A DNA stretch of 64,000 bases from assembly GCF_012274275.1 (NCBI RefSeq), contig NZ_JAANZA010000002.1, forward strand, positions 434,001 through 498,000, in the 5' to 3' direction. The translations under genes and the position numbers were made by a program. This DNA comes from Cryobacterium sp. BB307 (lineage in GTDB: Bacteria; Actinomycetota; Actinomycetes; Actinomycetales; Microbacteriaceae). Shown here piece by piece: positions 28,479 to 36,738 of the stretch; the stretch's first letter is position 1, and each line of letters opens with the position of its first letter. The notes beneath the pieces were generated by a model. That model saw only the letters and a program-made list of their open reading frames with translations, made no database searches and had not been told where the DNA came from.

Positions 28479-29962
28479 TCAGGTGGCCCGATGTCGCTCG
28501 GCCGCGGTGAGGGCGTCGGCGAGTGCCGGTGACTTGGATGGCATCGGCCTGGGTGTCTGGGTGGGGTCGATGTCGCGGGGTGGGATGAGCCAGAAGCGGG
28601 CTAGCGGGTCGTGGTCGCGGGTTTCGATCTCCCAGCCCTCGTCATGCAGCAGCAGGTGGTGGTGGCGGCAAAGCAGGATGCCGTTGTCGATGTCGGTTGT
28701 CCCGCCGTCGCGTTCCCACCAGCGGATGTGGTGGGCCTCGGTCCATTCCGGGGGTCGGTCGCAGTCGGGCCAGGCGCAGCCGCCGTCGCGGGCGGCCAGC
28801 AGCCGGCGTTGGGCCCGGTTGAAGAAGCGCTGCTCCCGGCCGAGGTTGACCGGGAGGGGGCGGTCGTCGAAGACGATCAGCTCGATCCCGTTCAGGCAGG
28901 CGTTGCGCTCCACCGTGGCGATCGACACCGGGTAGTCCTGGCCTTCGATCCAGCCCCGACCGGCGCGGTCGGTCAAGTCTGTGGCGGCCACCAGCACCCG
29001 CACCGCGGGCCGGTTCACGCCGACCACACCCTGCGGGTCGGTGTCGAGGGCCAGCTGGATCAGCTCCAGCATCCCGTCCGAGGCCAGCTGCTCGGTGGTG
29101 CGGGTGTCGGCCAGGATCGCCTCCGCCCGCTCCCGCTCCGGACCGGTGGTGAAGCGGGGTCCGCCCCGGCGTGGTGAGGTGAGCTTGTCGTAGACGTCAT
29201 CGATCAGGGCGGCGCCCTCCGGGTCGAGGTCCCAGGTGTACCGGGTCATCCCGTCATCCCGCTTCCACCGGCGGAACGACCGCAAGGCCCGGCGCTGCCG
29301 CTCCCGCTCCACGATCCCGGCCGCATCCAGGTCATCCCGGGCCGTCCGGGCCAGCCGCAGCAGCTGCTCGGCATCGAGCGCGCCACCGGGCGTGGTCGCC
29401 GATTCGGCGACGCCGGTCACCAGCCGGGTCGCGGCGGCGGTCAAGTCTTCAGTCGTGACACCGGGTCCCGGCCGGCCCAGCCCGGTGCGGATCGCCTCCG
29501 CACCTGCCACCGAGACGGTTCCGGCCGCGACGGCCTTCCCGACGGGTGCGAGCCACGGCTCGGTCATCATGCTGGCGAGCCCTGCCGGGTCGTCGATGCC
29601 CGCGGTCTCGGCGTTCTGCAGCAGGTCGGCGTCATTCATCATGGTGCCGACCCGCACGAGCGTGGTCGCCTCGCGGGCGGTGGAGCCGGTCACCCCGCGG
29701 ATCAGCGCCTCCGGCGTGCGGAACCCCTCCTTCCGGGCCAGCCCGCCGAACCGGCCTCAACCGATGACCGGCGCACCACCTCACCGGCGAGCACCGACGC
29801 ACAAGCATCAAGACTCCGCTTCGCCTCCGCCAACGACCGCTGCGCGGCCATCAAGGCAGAGTCCGAGAGTCCACGACCGCCGGCAGCTTCGGCACCCAGG
29901 CGGGCGTTCGCCTTCAGCGCCACCTCGAGCGCGGTGCTGAACGTAGCTGCGGAACTGGTCAT
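28479..29962 (-). pseudogene. Frameshifted DUF222/HNH endonuclease (13E12 repeat family)
   Basis: The gene starts MTSSAATFSTALEVA and ends in an HNH domain with CAWPDCDRP, EAHHIRWW and LLCRHHHLLLH. The reading frame breaks near 29748-29755: the N-terminal frame reads SVEAGSAGWPGRR, whereas one extra base would restore VEAGFGGLARKEGFRTPEAL, the expected family sequence. A one-base loss (or sequencing error) therefore splits it into a 5' part of about 70 codons and a 404-codon 3' part. These genes are multicopy and of unproven activity in Actinobacteria. Confidence 0.85.
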
Positions 29963-30093
29963 GCATCCATTGTCCCAGCCTCGAACACAGCTACACAAGC
30001 AGATCTGAGAATCTGTTAGAAACTACTTTCAAGCTCACGTGTGGAGGAACAGACGGGCGCTTCGCGACGCCCCGCGAAGACCCAAACAGGGAA

Positions 30094-30117
30094 GGTCTCG
30101 ACAAGCTCGACCACCGG
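30094..30117. repeat. Single REP-like unit, inverted relative to 28395-28418
   Basis: The 24 bases match the reverse complement of 28395-28418 at 23 of 24 positions. Together the two copies form an inverted repeat around the HNH pseudogene. More diverged fragments (AAGCTCAACCACC, AAGCTCGACCGCC) follow directly. The rest of the 29963-30198 gap shows no gene. Confidence 0.8.
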
Positions 30118-30198
30118 ACGAAGCTCAACCACCAAAGGGAAGCTCGACCGCCGAGCGAACGAGGGCTCCGGCGAAACGGCGGTGCCTAGACTGCGGAC

Positions 30199-31158
30199 AT
30201 GTCCCTTCTGCGCGACCTCGCCCAACCCATCCTTAATGCCCCGATGGCCGGCGCGGCAGGCGGGCGCCTGGCAGGCGCTGTCTCCGCCGCGGGCGGTTTC
30301 GGCATGATCGGCATCGCCGGTGCCATCACCGAGGAGTGGCTCGCACGCGAGGTCCCGCTCGCGGCAGCATCCGGACGCCCGTGGGGAGCCGGCATGATGG
30401 CCTGGGTTCTCGATGGCGGCCTCGACCCCGTGCGCATGGTCCTCGACCACAAGCCGGACCTGCTGTGCATCAGCTTCGGCGACCCAGGACCGGCAGCCCA
30501 GCTTGCGAGAGACGCCGGCGTCACCACCGCCATGCAGGTCGGCAACGCAGAAGATGTCGATCGCGCCATCGAGGCCGACATCGACCTGATCGTCTGCCGC
30601 GGAAGCGAGGGCGGCGGGCACGGCCGCGGCGAGGTGGCGACACTCCCCCTGCTCCAACTCGTCCTCGATCGCACCGACAAGCCCGTGATAGCGGCCGGCG
30701 GCATCGCAACAGCCCGAGGTGTGGCGGCGGTTCTCGCGGCGGGCGCTGCCGCGGCTTGGGTCGGCACCCGGTTCGCCGCCTGCACCGAGTCGCTGTCGGC
30801 GGACTCGCTCAAGCAGGCCATCGCATCCGCCGCCGTCGACGACACCGTCTATACGCGCGCCTTCGACGTGGCCCAGCGCATCCCGTGGCCCTCCGAGTTC
30901 GGCGGGCGAGCCATCCGCAACCCCTTCACCGAAGAGTGGGTCGACCGCATCGACGAGCTGCAGCAGCGGGTCGACTCCGAAGATGAGCTGACAGACCGGA
31001 TGAACGCCGCGCGAGCATCCGGCGACGTCACAGTCGCTCCGGTCTACGCAGGCCAGTCTGCTGGCCTCACGCCGCGTGTGGAATCCGCGGCGGATGTCAT
31101 AGCGGACCTGGCCCGGTTCCGTGAGCACTTAAACGCAGCGTGGGTCGCCTGGCAATAG
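30199..31158 (+). CDS. Nitronate monooxygenase-like flavoprotein
   Basis: 319-aa TIM-barrel flavoprotein beginning with QPILNAPMAGAAGG. It has CRGSEGGGHGRGE (the Gly/His FMN-site motif) and PVIAAGGIATARGVAAVLAAGA. The family oxidises alkyl nitronates with FMN and oxygen, protecting against nitronate poisons; some members have other substrates. It is a single gene in its own orientation. Its stop codon lies inside a terminator hairpin. Confidence 0.85.
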   Translation: MSLLRDLAQPILNAPMAGAAGGRLAGAVSAAGGFGMIGIAGAITEEWLAREVPLAAASGRPWGAGMMAWVLDGGLDPVRMVLDHKPDLLCISFGDPGPAAQLARDAGVTTAMQVGNAEDVDRAIEADIDLIVCRGSEGGGHGRGEVATLPLLQLVLDRTDKPVIAAGGIATARGVAAVLAAGAAAAWVGTRFAACTESLSADSLKQAIASAAVDDTVYTRAFDVAQRIPWPSEFGGRAIRNPFTEEWVDRIDELQQRVDSEDELTDRMNAARASGDVTVAPVYAGQSAGLTPRVESAADVIADLARFREHLNAAWVAWQ

Positions 31159-31170
31159 GCGACCCACGCT
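31137..31170. terminator. Bidirectional terminator containing the stop codon of the preceding gene
   Basis: Perfect 14-bp arms (31137-31150 and 31157-31170) with a 6-nt loop between two convergent genes. The TAG of the flavoprotein gene lies at the loop/second-arm border, so the last codons form the first arm. Tails are short on both strands. Confidence 0.75.
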
Positions 31171-31180
31171 GGCGTGTTAT

Positions 31181-33142
31181 CTAGCGGCGGTAGCCCTCCG
31201 TCGGGAAGCCACCGAGGTAGGCGAGCACGCGGGCCATCGCGAACGAGCCGGTATTCGACTCGATCGCGAAGAACTTGTCCGTGAGGTCGCCCTCACGGTC
31301 GATGCCGGCCGATTCGAAGGCTCCGACGATCAGCACCGGCGTGTACTCCTTGCCCTCCAGGACGCTCACCGAGCTCGACACCTGGTCGGCCGAGAACTCG
31401 AGCGCGTTGCTGAGGTAGGAGTCCGAGCGAACGCCGACGATGTTGAAGTCGCCGTCCATCTGCCCTTGCGCGTACTTCTCGATCAGTCCTGCGTTGCGGG
31501 CGTAGTTGCGCCATCCGTAGCCCATCTCAGCGTAGGCAGCGTTGGGGTTCTCCTTGCCGAGGTAGTTGGTGATCATGCCGATCGTGTCGGATGCCGTGTA
31601 CGCCAGGGCCACGGCGATGTCACGCTCGCTCAGGATGTCCTTGATCACCTGGTCGGAGTATCCGTAGTTCTCGGCAAGCGGCGCAACCTCTGTGGTCGTG
31701 AAGGCCTCCAGGTTCGCGTCCGCGGCCCGGCGGAAGAACGATGCGATATCAGCGACATTCGCGTTCTCAGAGATGGCCGGGCTGTCCAGATCGCGGCCCA
31801 CTTCGAAGATCGCTTCGGCCGCCTCGACCTGCGTGACGGACAGTTCGAGCAGCAGCAGCGGGTAGAGGGAGTCGTTGATGACCTCCTCGATCGACCCGTA
31901 CGCGCCGGCGTCGAGCGCCGCGTAGATCTCTTCAATCGAGGAGCTCGCGAAGAGGTACAGCGTGAACGCGTCGAACGCATTACCGTATGCGGTAGTGATG
32001 GCCTCGGCGTCCGAGAGCGTCTTCACCTTGAAGGTGTCGAGTCTGTCAAGGAAGCCGGTGAACACGCGTTCCACGGTGCCGATGCTGCTGAACTCGCGGT
32101 CCAGCACCCCGCCACCGTTGATAAGGGCGTCCTGAGCGATACCGTAAGCGCCCGCCAGCGCCTGCATGAGGCTCTTGGCGTTCATCGCCTCGATGAAAGC
32201 TCCGCCGGGGAGGCCCTGGCTGAGCAGACGGTCCGCCTCGTCGGCCATGATGAGCGCCTCGATGTAGCTCTCCCACGCCGCCTCCTGGATGCCGTCGGTA
32301 AGCGCGGTGAATTCGAGATCCGCACGGTTGAAGTCGTTGAGCTGGCGCTCGGTCGCGGTCTTGAAGCGTGTGTAGCCGGGCTCAGTCACCTTGAGTCCAC
32401 GCGCCGCAGACGGAGCGGGCAACTCCTTACCGGTGAGGTGGAAGTAGGCCTCGAAGATGTCACCGACCTCGACGACCTCAAGGCCGTTCTTGCGGCCGTA
32501 CTCGACCACGTCGACGACCTGACCTTGCGTGTTCATGGAGTTGCGCGATCCCGCGGGAATGAGCACCTTCGTGTAGTCGCCATCAGCGTCGACGACCCCG
32601 GTAACTTTCTCGGGAACGCCGCCCACTGGCCCGATGGTGCCGCTCGGCGTGATGGTGCCGGTCATGACGACGTCGGGAAGGAACTCGTCGCCGAGGATGA
32701 GACTCAGCAGGCCTGCGGTGGTGATGCCGCCGGCGCTAGGTCCGTCGCCACGACCCCGAAGGGCGAAACGGTAGTTGTTGGTGATGTCGGCACCAGTCAG
32801 GAGGGTCGCCACCATCACAGAACTCCACGCTGCTCCCTGGAACATGTCGCCGAAGCCGCCGACCTCGTCCTCGGAGATGTCGATGGAGAACTTGCCATCC
32901 TCGGACGGCTTGACGCTGATCGTCTGCTCGAAGATGGAACCGGTGCTGCCGCTGACCGCGAGCATGGGGATCGTGATCTCGGTCCGCTGGTAATCGACCG
33001 TGTTGTCGGTGTTCTCGACCGGCGCGACGGGATCGGCCGGGAACAGCGTGCAGCCGGTCAGCATGACGGCGGCTGCAGCGACCACGGCCGTGGCGCGCAT
33101 GAGTCGCGACGCGTGGCGGCGTGGCGTGGTAGTTCGTGACAA
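31181..33142 (-). CDS. Lipoprotein with Lon-type (S16) serine protease domain
   Basis: 653 aa. Residues 1-31 are a signal peptide ending in the lipobox LTGC, so the protein should be lipid-anchored outside the membrane. Residues about 55-195 match the Lon proteolytic domain: GDGPSAGG gives Ser136 and GGVPEK gives Lys179, with TGTITPSGTIGPVGG between. Their 43-residue spacing equals the Ser679-Lys722 spacing of E. coli Lon. There is no AAA domain. The remaining 450 residues are mainly helical and unrecognised. The nearest known arrangement is the secreted archaeal S16 group (COG1750-like). Substrate unknown. Confidence 0.8.
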   Translation of the reverse strand: MSRTTTPRRHASRLMRATAVVAAAAVMLTGCTLFPADPVAPVENTDNTVDYQRTEITIPMLAVSGSTGSIFEQTISVKPSEDGKFSIDISEDEVGGFGDMFQGAAWSSVMVATLLTGADITNNYRFALRGRGDGPSAGGITTAGLLSLILGDEFLPDVVMTGTITPSGTIGPVGGVPEKVTGVVDADGDYTKVLIPAGSRNSMNTQGQVVDVVEYGRKNGLEVVEVGDIFEAYFHLTGKELPAPSAARGLKVTEPGYTRFKTATERQLNDFNRADLEFTALTDGIQEAAWESYIEALIMADEADRLLSQGLPGGAFIEAMNAKSLMQALAGAYGIAQDALINGGGVLDREFSSIGTVERVFTGFLDRLDTFKVKTLSDAEAITTAYGNAFDAFTLYLFASSSIEEIYAALDAGAYGSIEEVINDSLYPLLLLELSVTQVEAAEAIFEVGRDLDSPAISENANVADIASFFRRAADANLEAFTTTEVAPLAENYGYSDQVIKDILSERDIAVALAYTASDTIGMITNYLGKENPNAAYAEMGYGWRNYARNAGLIEKYAQGQMDGDFNIVGVRSDSYLSNALEFSADQVSSSVSVLEGKEYTPVLIVGAFESAGIDREGDLTDKFFAIESNTGSFAMARVLAYLGGFPTEGYRR

Positions 33143-33212
33143 AGGGATCTCCTTGGTTCAGGACGAACGGATGCAGGGATGGTGCGGGTGATGGGGAGTC
33201 GGAACGTCGCTT

Positions 33213-33246
33213 CACTGTGCTTCGCGAAGCTCCACTGTGTCGCGAA
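33213..33246. promoter_or_regulatory. Direct repeat with palindromic core upstream of the S16 lipoprotein gene
   Basis: CACTGTG followed by TTCGCGAA occurs at 33213-33228, and again with one base missing at 33233-33246, 20 bp apart. It lies 71-104 bp upstream of the lipoprotein start in a 223-bp gap that holds no gene. Two helical-turn spacing suggests a dimeric regulator site; the binding protein is unknown. Confidence 0.35.
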
Positions 33247-33365
33247 ACGGAACCTTGCCTGATCGCAACCCAACCGGGAATGCTGTCAGATGCCGGTGCG
33301 CTCGGGCAACGAGTTTGAGGGTGTTTCACCCCTAGTTCGCACCCTAGTTTTTACCCGCGTCGCAG

Positions 33366-34367
33366 CTACAGCCAGCGCTTGGCCTTGAACACGGCGTACA
33401 GCCCTCCACTCAGCAACGCCATGAGCACAAGAGCGAATGGATAGCCGACCGACCACGCGAGTTCTGGCATGTGCTCGAAGTTCATGCCGTAGATGGTTCC
33501 TATGAGCGTCGGCGCGAACAGGATGGCCGCCCACGCGGTGATGCGCTTGACCTGCTCGTTCTGCTCCACGCTGGTGCGCGTCATCCCTCGGGTGACGAGC
33601 GTTGACTGCACTTGGAGAGCATTGTCGAGCAACGCCCGATAGGAATCCACCCGGTCGACGGTTCGCACAACGTGATCGAGCACATCTCGTAGGGAGCGCT
33701 GCAGCTCCACCTCGACCGCATAACGGTCCGCACCACGGAGCAGGCTTTCCAGCATCTCAACGAGGGGATGCACTGCCCGCTGGAAGCGGATCACTTCGCG
33801 AGAGAGCGCGTAGATTCGCCGCGCCAGGATCTCATCGTCAGCCTCGCCGAAGAGCTGGTCTTCGATCTCGTCGATGTCGTCCTCGAGTCCGGCAACCACC
33901 GGCTCGTACTCATCGACGACCTCGTCGACGATGGCATAGAGGACTGCCTCCGGGCCGAGTGCCAGGAGCTCCGGCGACCGCTCGAGCCGTACGCGGACAT
34001 CCGCAAGGTTCGGAGTCTCCGAGTGTCGCACGGTCACGACGAAATCTGGTCCGACGAACACGTGCAGCTCTCCAAACTCCACCGCCTCTTCCTCGTCCAG
34101 GTAGCGTGCCGGCCGGAGTACTGCGAAGAGGGTCTGGTCGTAGCGCTCAAGCTTGGCCCGCTGGTGTCCCTTTCTCGCGTCCTCCACCGCGAGGTGATGA
34201 AGCCCGAACTCCGCCGCCACAGAACTGAGCTCAGCATCCGTCGGCCGGTAGAGGCCGATCCAGGCCATCCCGTTCTCTGCGCGATTGAGCTCGTAGGTCT
34301 CCTCAAGCGAGCCGGGCGTCTGCACGCGTACCCCGTTGCGGTAGATGGCGTTGTCGACGAGCGGCAT
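33366..34367 (-). CDS. corA: CorA-family divalent cation transporter
   Basis: 333 aa: soluble N-terminal funnel domain, long helix, then two C-terminal transmembrane helices with the GMN signature (IYGMNFEHMP). CorA forms pentamers that import Mg2+ and sometimes Co2+. The ATG chosen (MPLVDNAIYRNG) has CGGAG upstream; the frame is open for 28 more codons without support. Confidence 0.9.
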   Translation of the reverse strand: MPLVDNAIYRNGVRVQTPGSLEETYELNRAENGMAWIGLYRPTDAELSSVAAEFGLHHLAVEDARKGHQRAKLERYDQTLFAVLRPARYLDEEEAVEFGELHVFVGPDFVVTVRHSETPNLADVRVRLERSPELLALGPEAVLYAIVDEVVDEYEPVVAGLEDDIDEIEDQLFGEADDEILARRIYALSREVIRFQRAVHPLVEMLESLLRGADRYAVEVELQRSLRDVLDHVVRTVDRVDSYRALLDNALQVQSTLVTRGMTRTSVEQNEQVKRITAWAAILFAPTLIGTIYGMNFEHMPELAWSVGYPFALVLMALLSGGLYAVFKAKRWL

Positions 34368-34459
34368 GCGGGCTCCGATCACGCGGGTTGGTGGCGTTTC
34401 AGACGGTATCGCATTCCTCGGTCGCGCTCCTGTCAGAGGCACATGGAACAATCGCTGGT

Positions 34460-35161
34460 ATGTGCGGCAGGTTCGCTCTTGATGACAAGGCCAACGACTC
34501 GATCACCGAGTTCGTGGAGTTCTACGGCGTGAAGCGGCTCAGCGACTGGCAGCCGAACTGGGACATCCGCCCGACCGACCCCATCATGACGGTGATCGAC
34601 TCCCCCAAGAACGGTCTCGTCGCTTCAACGGCCAGGTGGTCGCTCGTTCCGGGATGGGCGAAAGAGCTCAAATTGAAGTTCCCGACCTTCAACGCCCGCT
34701 CGGAGGAGGCGGCCACCAAGAGCGCCTTCGCGCCGTCGGTGAAGTCCAAGCGGGCGCTGATCCCGGCAACTGGGTACTACGAGTGGCAGACGCGCGGATC
34801 AACGAAAACGCCTTACTTCATCCGCGCGGGCCAGGACGAGCCGGTGATGTTCGCGGGCCTGTACTCGTGGTGGCGTGATCACTCCAAGGCTGATGACGAC
34901 GAGAGTCGCTGGGTCTTGACGGCGACGATCTTGACCATGGATGCTGCGCCGCAGCTCGCAGAGATCCACAATCGGAACCCTGTGGTCCTGCCGCGCGACT
35001 GGTGGTCGGACTGGCTGAACCCCCAGCTGGAGGGTGACCAGAAGTTCCTCGACGCGGCAGTGCAGGCGGCCCAACCGGTCGCCGATGCCCTCGACTTCTA
35101 CGAGGTCGCACCGCTGCGCGGCGAGGGTCCGCAGCTGATCGAGCCGCTGAACTCGCTCTGA
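34460..35161 (+). CDS. SRAP-domain abasic-site protein (HMCES/YedK family)
   Basis: 233 aa starting MCGRFALDD. The Cys at residue 2, exposed after Met removal, forms the covalent link to abasic sites in ssDNA. The conserved Asn, Glu (PATGYYEWQ) and His (IHNRNPVVLP) are present. The start is fixed by the need for Cys2. It should shield abasic sites at replication forks. It diverges from corA. Confidence 0.93.
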   Translation: MCGRFALDDKANDSITEFVEFYGVKRLSDWQPNWDIRPTDPIMTVIDSPKNGLVASTARWSLVPGWAKELKLKFPTFNARSEEAATKSAFAPSVKSKRALIPATGYYEWQTRGSTKTPYFIRAGQDEPVMFAGLYSWWRDHSKADDDESRWVLTATILTMDAAPQLAEIHNRNPVVLPRDWWSDWLNPQLEGDQKFLDAAVQAAQPVADALDFYEVAPLRGEGPQLIEPLNSL

Positions 35162-35209
35162 TTCAATTCCGGGCCGCGGCCGCGGAGGCAGTACTCTTCC
35201 GCAAGAACC

Positions 35210-35830
35210 ATGAGATCACCCGTCGCGCTCACCCTTGCCGCAGCAACGCTCGCTGCCCTTGCCTGCTGCGCGTATCCGGCTGCGACCGCTGACGATGGAT
35301 CGCTGACGTTCGCGGCTGTCGGGGACTCCATCACCGCGTGGGATCCCCCGTACAACTCAGACCCGCTGAACTCGTGGATCACCACGGCGGTGGGCGACGA
35401 CCTTCAGCTCGGTGGCGGCTGGGCGCTGTCCGGGGCGCGGCTGGAGCTCATGCTCGCATCGGTGAAGCCGACGGATGCCGATGTCCTCGTGGTCATGGCG
35501 GGCACCAACGACGTGCGTCACACGACGCCGGTCGAGGATCGTCTGGCTCGGCTCGCCGCGGTGATCGAGATGATCGGGATTGACGAGGTCGTGATCGCGG
35601 CGATTCCTCCGCTGGATTCCGACCCGGTCGGCGCTCGAGTGTGGAACGACGCCTTGTCGGCTTATGCGACCGCACACGGAATCACTCACATCGACCCGTG
35701 GCGCACCTTGCGGTCACTCGACAACAGCTGGGTCGAAGGCGCGAGTGCCGACGGCATCCATCCGAGCCACAGCGCGGCGGCGGCGGCTGGGATGGCGATC
35801 CGGAACGAGCTGGTCACCCGGTTCGGTTGA
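35210..35830 (+). CDS. Secreted SGNH/GDSL-type esterase or lipase
   Basis: 206 aa. An N-terminal signal peptide (about residues 1-27, LTLAAATLAALACC) is followed by SGNH block I AAVGDSIT, block III GTNDVRH and block V DGIHPSHSA, giving the Ser, Asn and Asp/His residues. Substrate is not predictable. The ATG follows the SRAP gene by about 50 bp. The Cys pair in the signal region might also allow lipidation but lacks a clean lipobox. Confidence 0.83.
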   Translation: MRSPVALTLAAATLAALACCAYPAATADDGSLTFAAVGDSITAWDPPYNSDPLNSWITTAVGDDLQLGGGWALSGARLELMLASVKPTDADVLVVMAGTNDVRHTTPVEDRLARLAAVIEMIGIDEVVIAAIPPLDSDPVGARVWNDALSAYATAHGITHIDPWRTLRSLDNSWVEGASADGIHPSHSAAAAAGMAIRNELVTRFG

Positions 35831-35858
35831 GCACATTCCGGCGGATTACCGTGGATGC

Positions 35859-36437
35859 ATGACTGATCCGAACCAGTCCGACGGCCGTTCGATGATGGAG
35901 CGGATGGCTGCTGGCGACCTGTACATCGCCGGCGACCCCGAGATGGCGGAGGCGGCGGACACAGCGCATGATCTGGCTTCCGCGTACAACGCGACGACAA
36001 GCAGGCAGGGACCGCTGAGGCGTGAGTTGCTCGGTCAGCTGCTCGGGGCGATCGGTGAGGACACGGTCCTCCGTCCGCCGCTGTACGTGGACTACGGCAC
36101 GAACATCCGGATCGGTTCGCGCACGTTCGCCAACTTCGGGCTGGTTGCCCTGGACGTCGCGCCGATCACGATCGGTGACGACGTGCAGATCGGGCCGAAT
36201 GTGCAGTTGCTCACGCCGACGCATCCGCTGGACTCGGAATCGCGCCGCGACAAGTGGGAGGCGGCGGAGCCGATCGTCATCGGTGACAACGTGTGGCTGG
36301 GCGGTGGCGTGATTGTGCTGCCCGGCGTGACGATCGGTGAAAACACGGTGGTCGGGGCGGGAGCGGTCGTCACCAAGGACCTGCCGGCGAACGTCGTCGC
36401 GGTGGGCAACCCGGCCAGGGTGATCCGCGAACTCTAG
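35859..36437 (+). CDS. Maltose/galactoside O-acetyltransferase-type left-handed beta-helix protein
   Basis: 192 aa with an N-terminal Mac domain (MMERMAAGDLYIAGDPEM) and hexapeptide repeats such as ITIGDDVQIGPNV, IVIGDNVWLGGGVIV and GENTVVGAGAVV. It contains the catalytic-type His in TPTHPLD. It should transfer acetyl from acetyl-CoA to a sugar. The start lies 26 bp after the SGNH gene stop. Confidence 0.9.
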   Translation: MTDPNQSDGRSMMERMAAGDLYIAGDPEMAEAADTAHDLASAYNATTSRQGPLRRELLGQLLGAIGEDTVLRPPLYVDYGTNIRIGSRTFANFGLVALDVAPITIGDDVQIGPNVQLLTPTHPLDSESRRDKWEAAEPIVIGDNVWLGGGVIVLPGVTIGENTVVGAGAVVTKDLPANVVAVGNPARVIREL

Positions 36438-36444
36438 ACACCCA

Positions 36445-36502
36445 CCGAGACTGCAGATTCTGGCGCCTTCGCGGGCCATTCGGCCGGTTTCTGCAGTCTC
36501 GG
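36445..36502. repeat. Inverted repeat after the acetyltransferase gene
   Basis: Arms CCGAGACTGCAGA (36445-36457) and its reverse complement (36490-36502) enclose 32 nt that contain a smaller GGCC-rich stem. It starts eight bases after the stop codon. It may be a terminator or a REP-type element; it is on the chromosomal side of the element boundary. Confidence 0.6.
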
Positions 36503-36526
36503 CGGGGAAAGCTGGCTCAACGCAAG

Positions 36527-36549
36527 AACCCCCGGATTTCCCGGGGGTT
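36527..36549 (-). terminator. Original terminator of tRNA-Val(GAC), displaced with attL
   Basis: AACCCCCGG and CCGGGGGTT arms with a 5-nt loop, just beyond the tRNA 3'-end remnant. A very similar hairpin stands after the intact tRNA at 55594-55617. On the minus strand it would end transcription leaving the tRNA, which fits its role before integration. Confidence 0.7.
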
Positions 36550-36554
36550 TGCTC

Positions 36555-36582
36555 TGGTGGGCGATACTGGGATCGAACCAGT
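36555..36582. repeat. attL: 28-bp tRNA-Val 3'-end repeat
   Basis: Identical to 55621-55648, which is the 3' end (CCA, acceptor and T-arm) of the intact tRNA-Val(GAC). This copy lacks the rest of a tRNA, so it is the displaced original end of the gene. The tyrosine integrase begins about 155 bp to its right. Confidence 0.93.
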
Positions 36583-36679
36583 TCTCTACGCCCTGGACAC
36601 TCCCCCGAGATTTCCGCTGAGTTGCCGCTGATGCCCCGTTTTTACTGGGCTGTCGCCCCCACACGGTAGACTCATAGAT

Positions 36680-36728
36680 GGACACGACAGGACACGATTG
36701 GCCGGTCGTTAGGGCACGTTGGGGCACG
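36680..36728. promoter_or_regulatory. Putative integrase arm-type sites, left end
   Basis: GGACACGA occurs at 36680 and 36690, and GGGCACG at 36712 and 36722, each pair exactly 10 bp apart. A matching GGGCACG pair lies inside the right end (55556-55573). Position between attL and the integrase start is typical of arm sites of tyrosine integrases. They also precede the integrase ribosome binding site, so autoregulation is possible. Confidence 0.4.
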
Positions 36729-36738
36729 GAGGCATGAC

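Noticed and set aside
36555..36640. A tRNA gene at the left element boundary
   Set aside because: Only 28 bp match the tRNA 3' end; D-arm and anticodon arm are missing, so it is the attL remnant.
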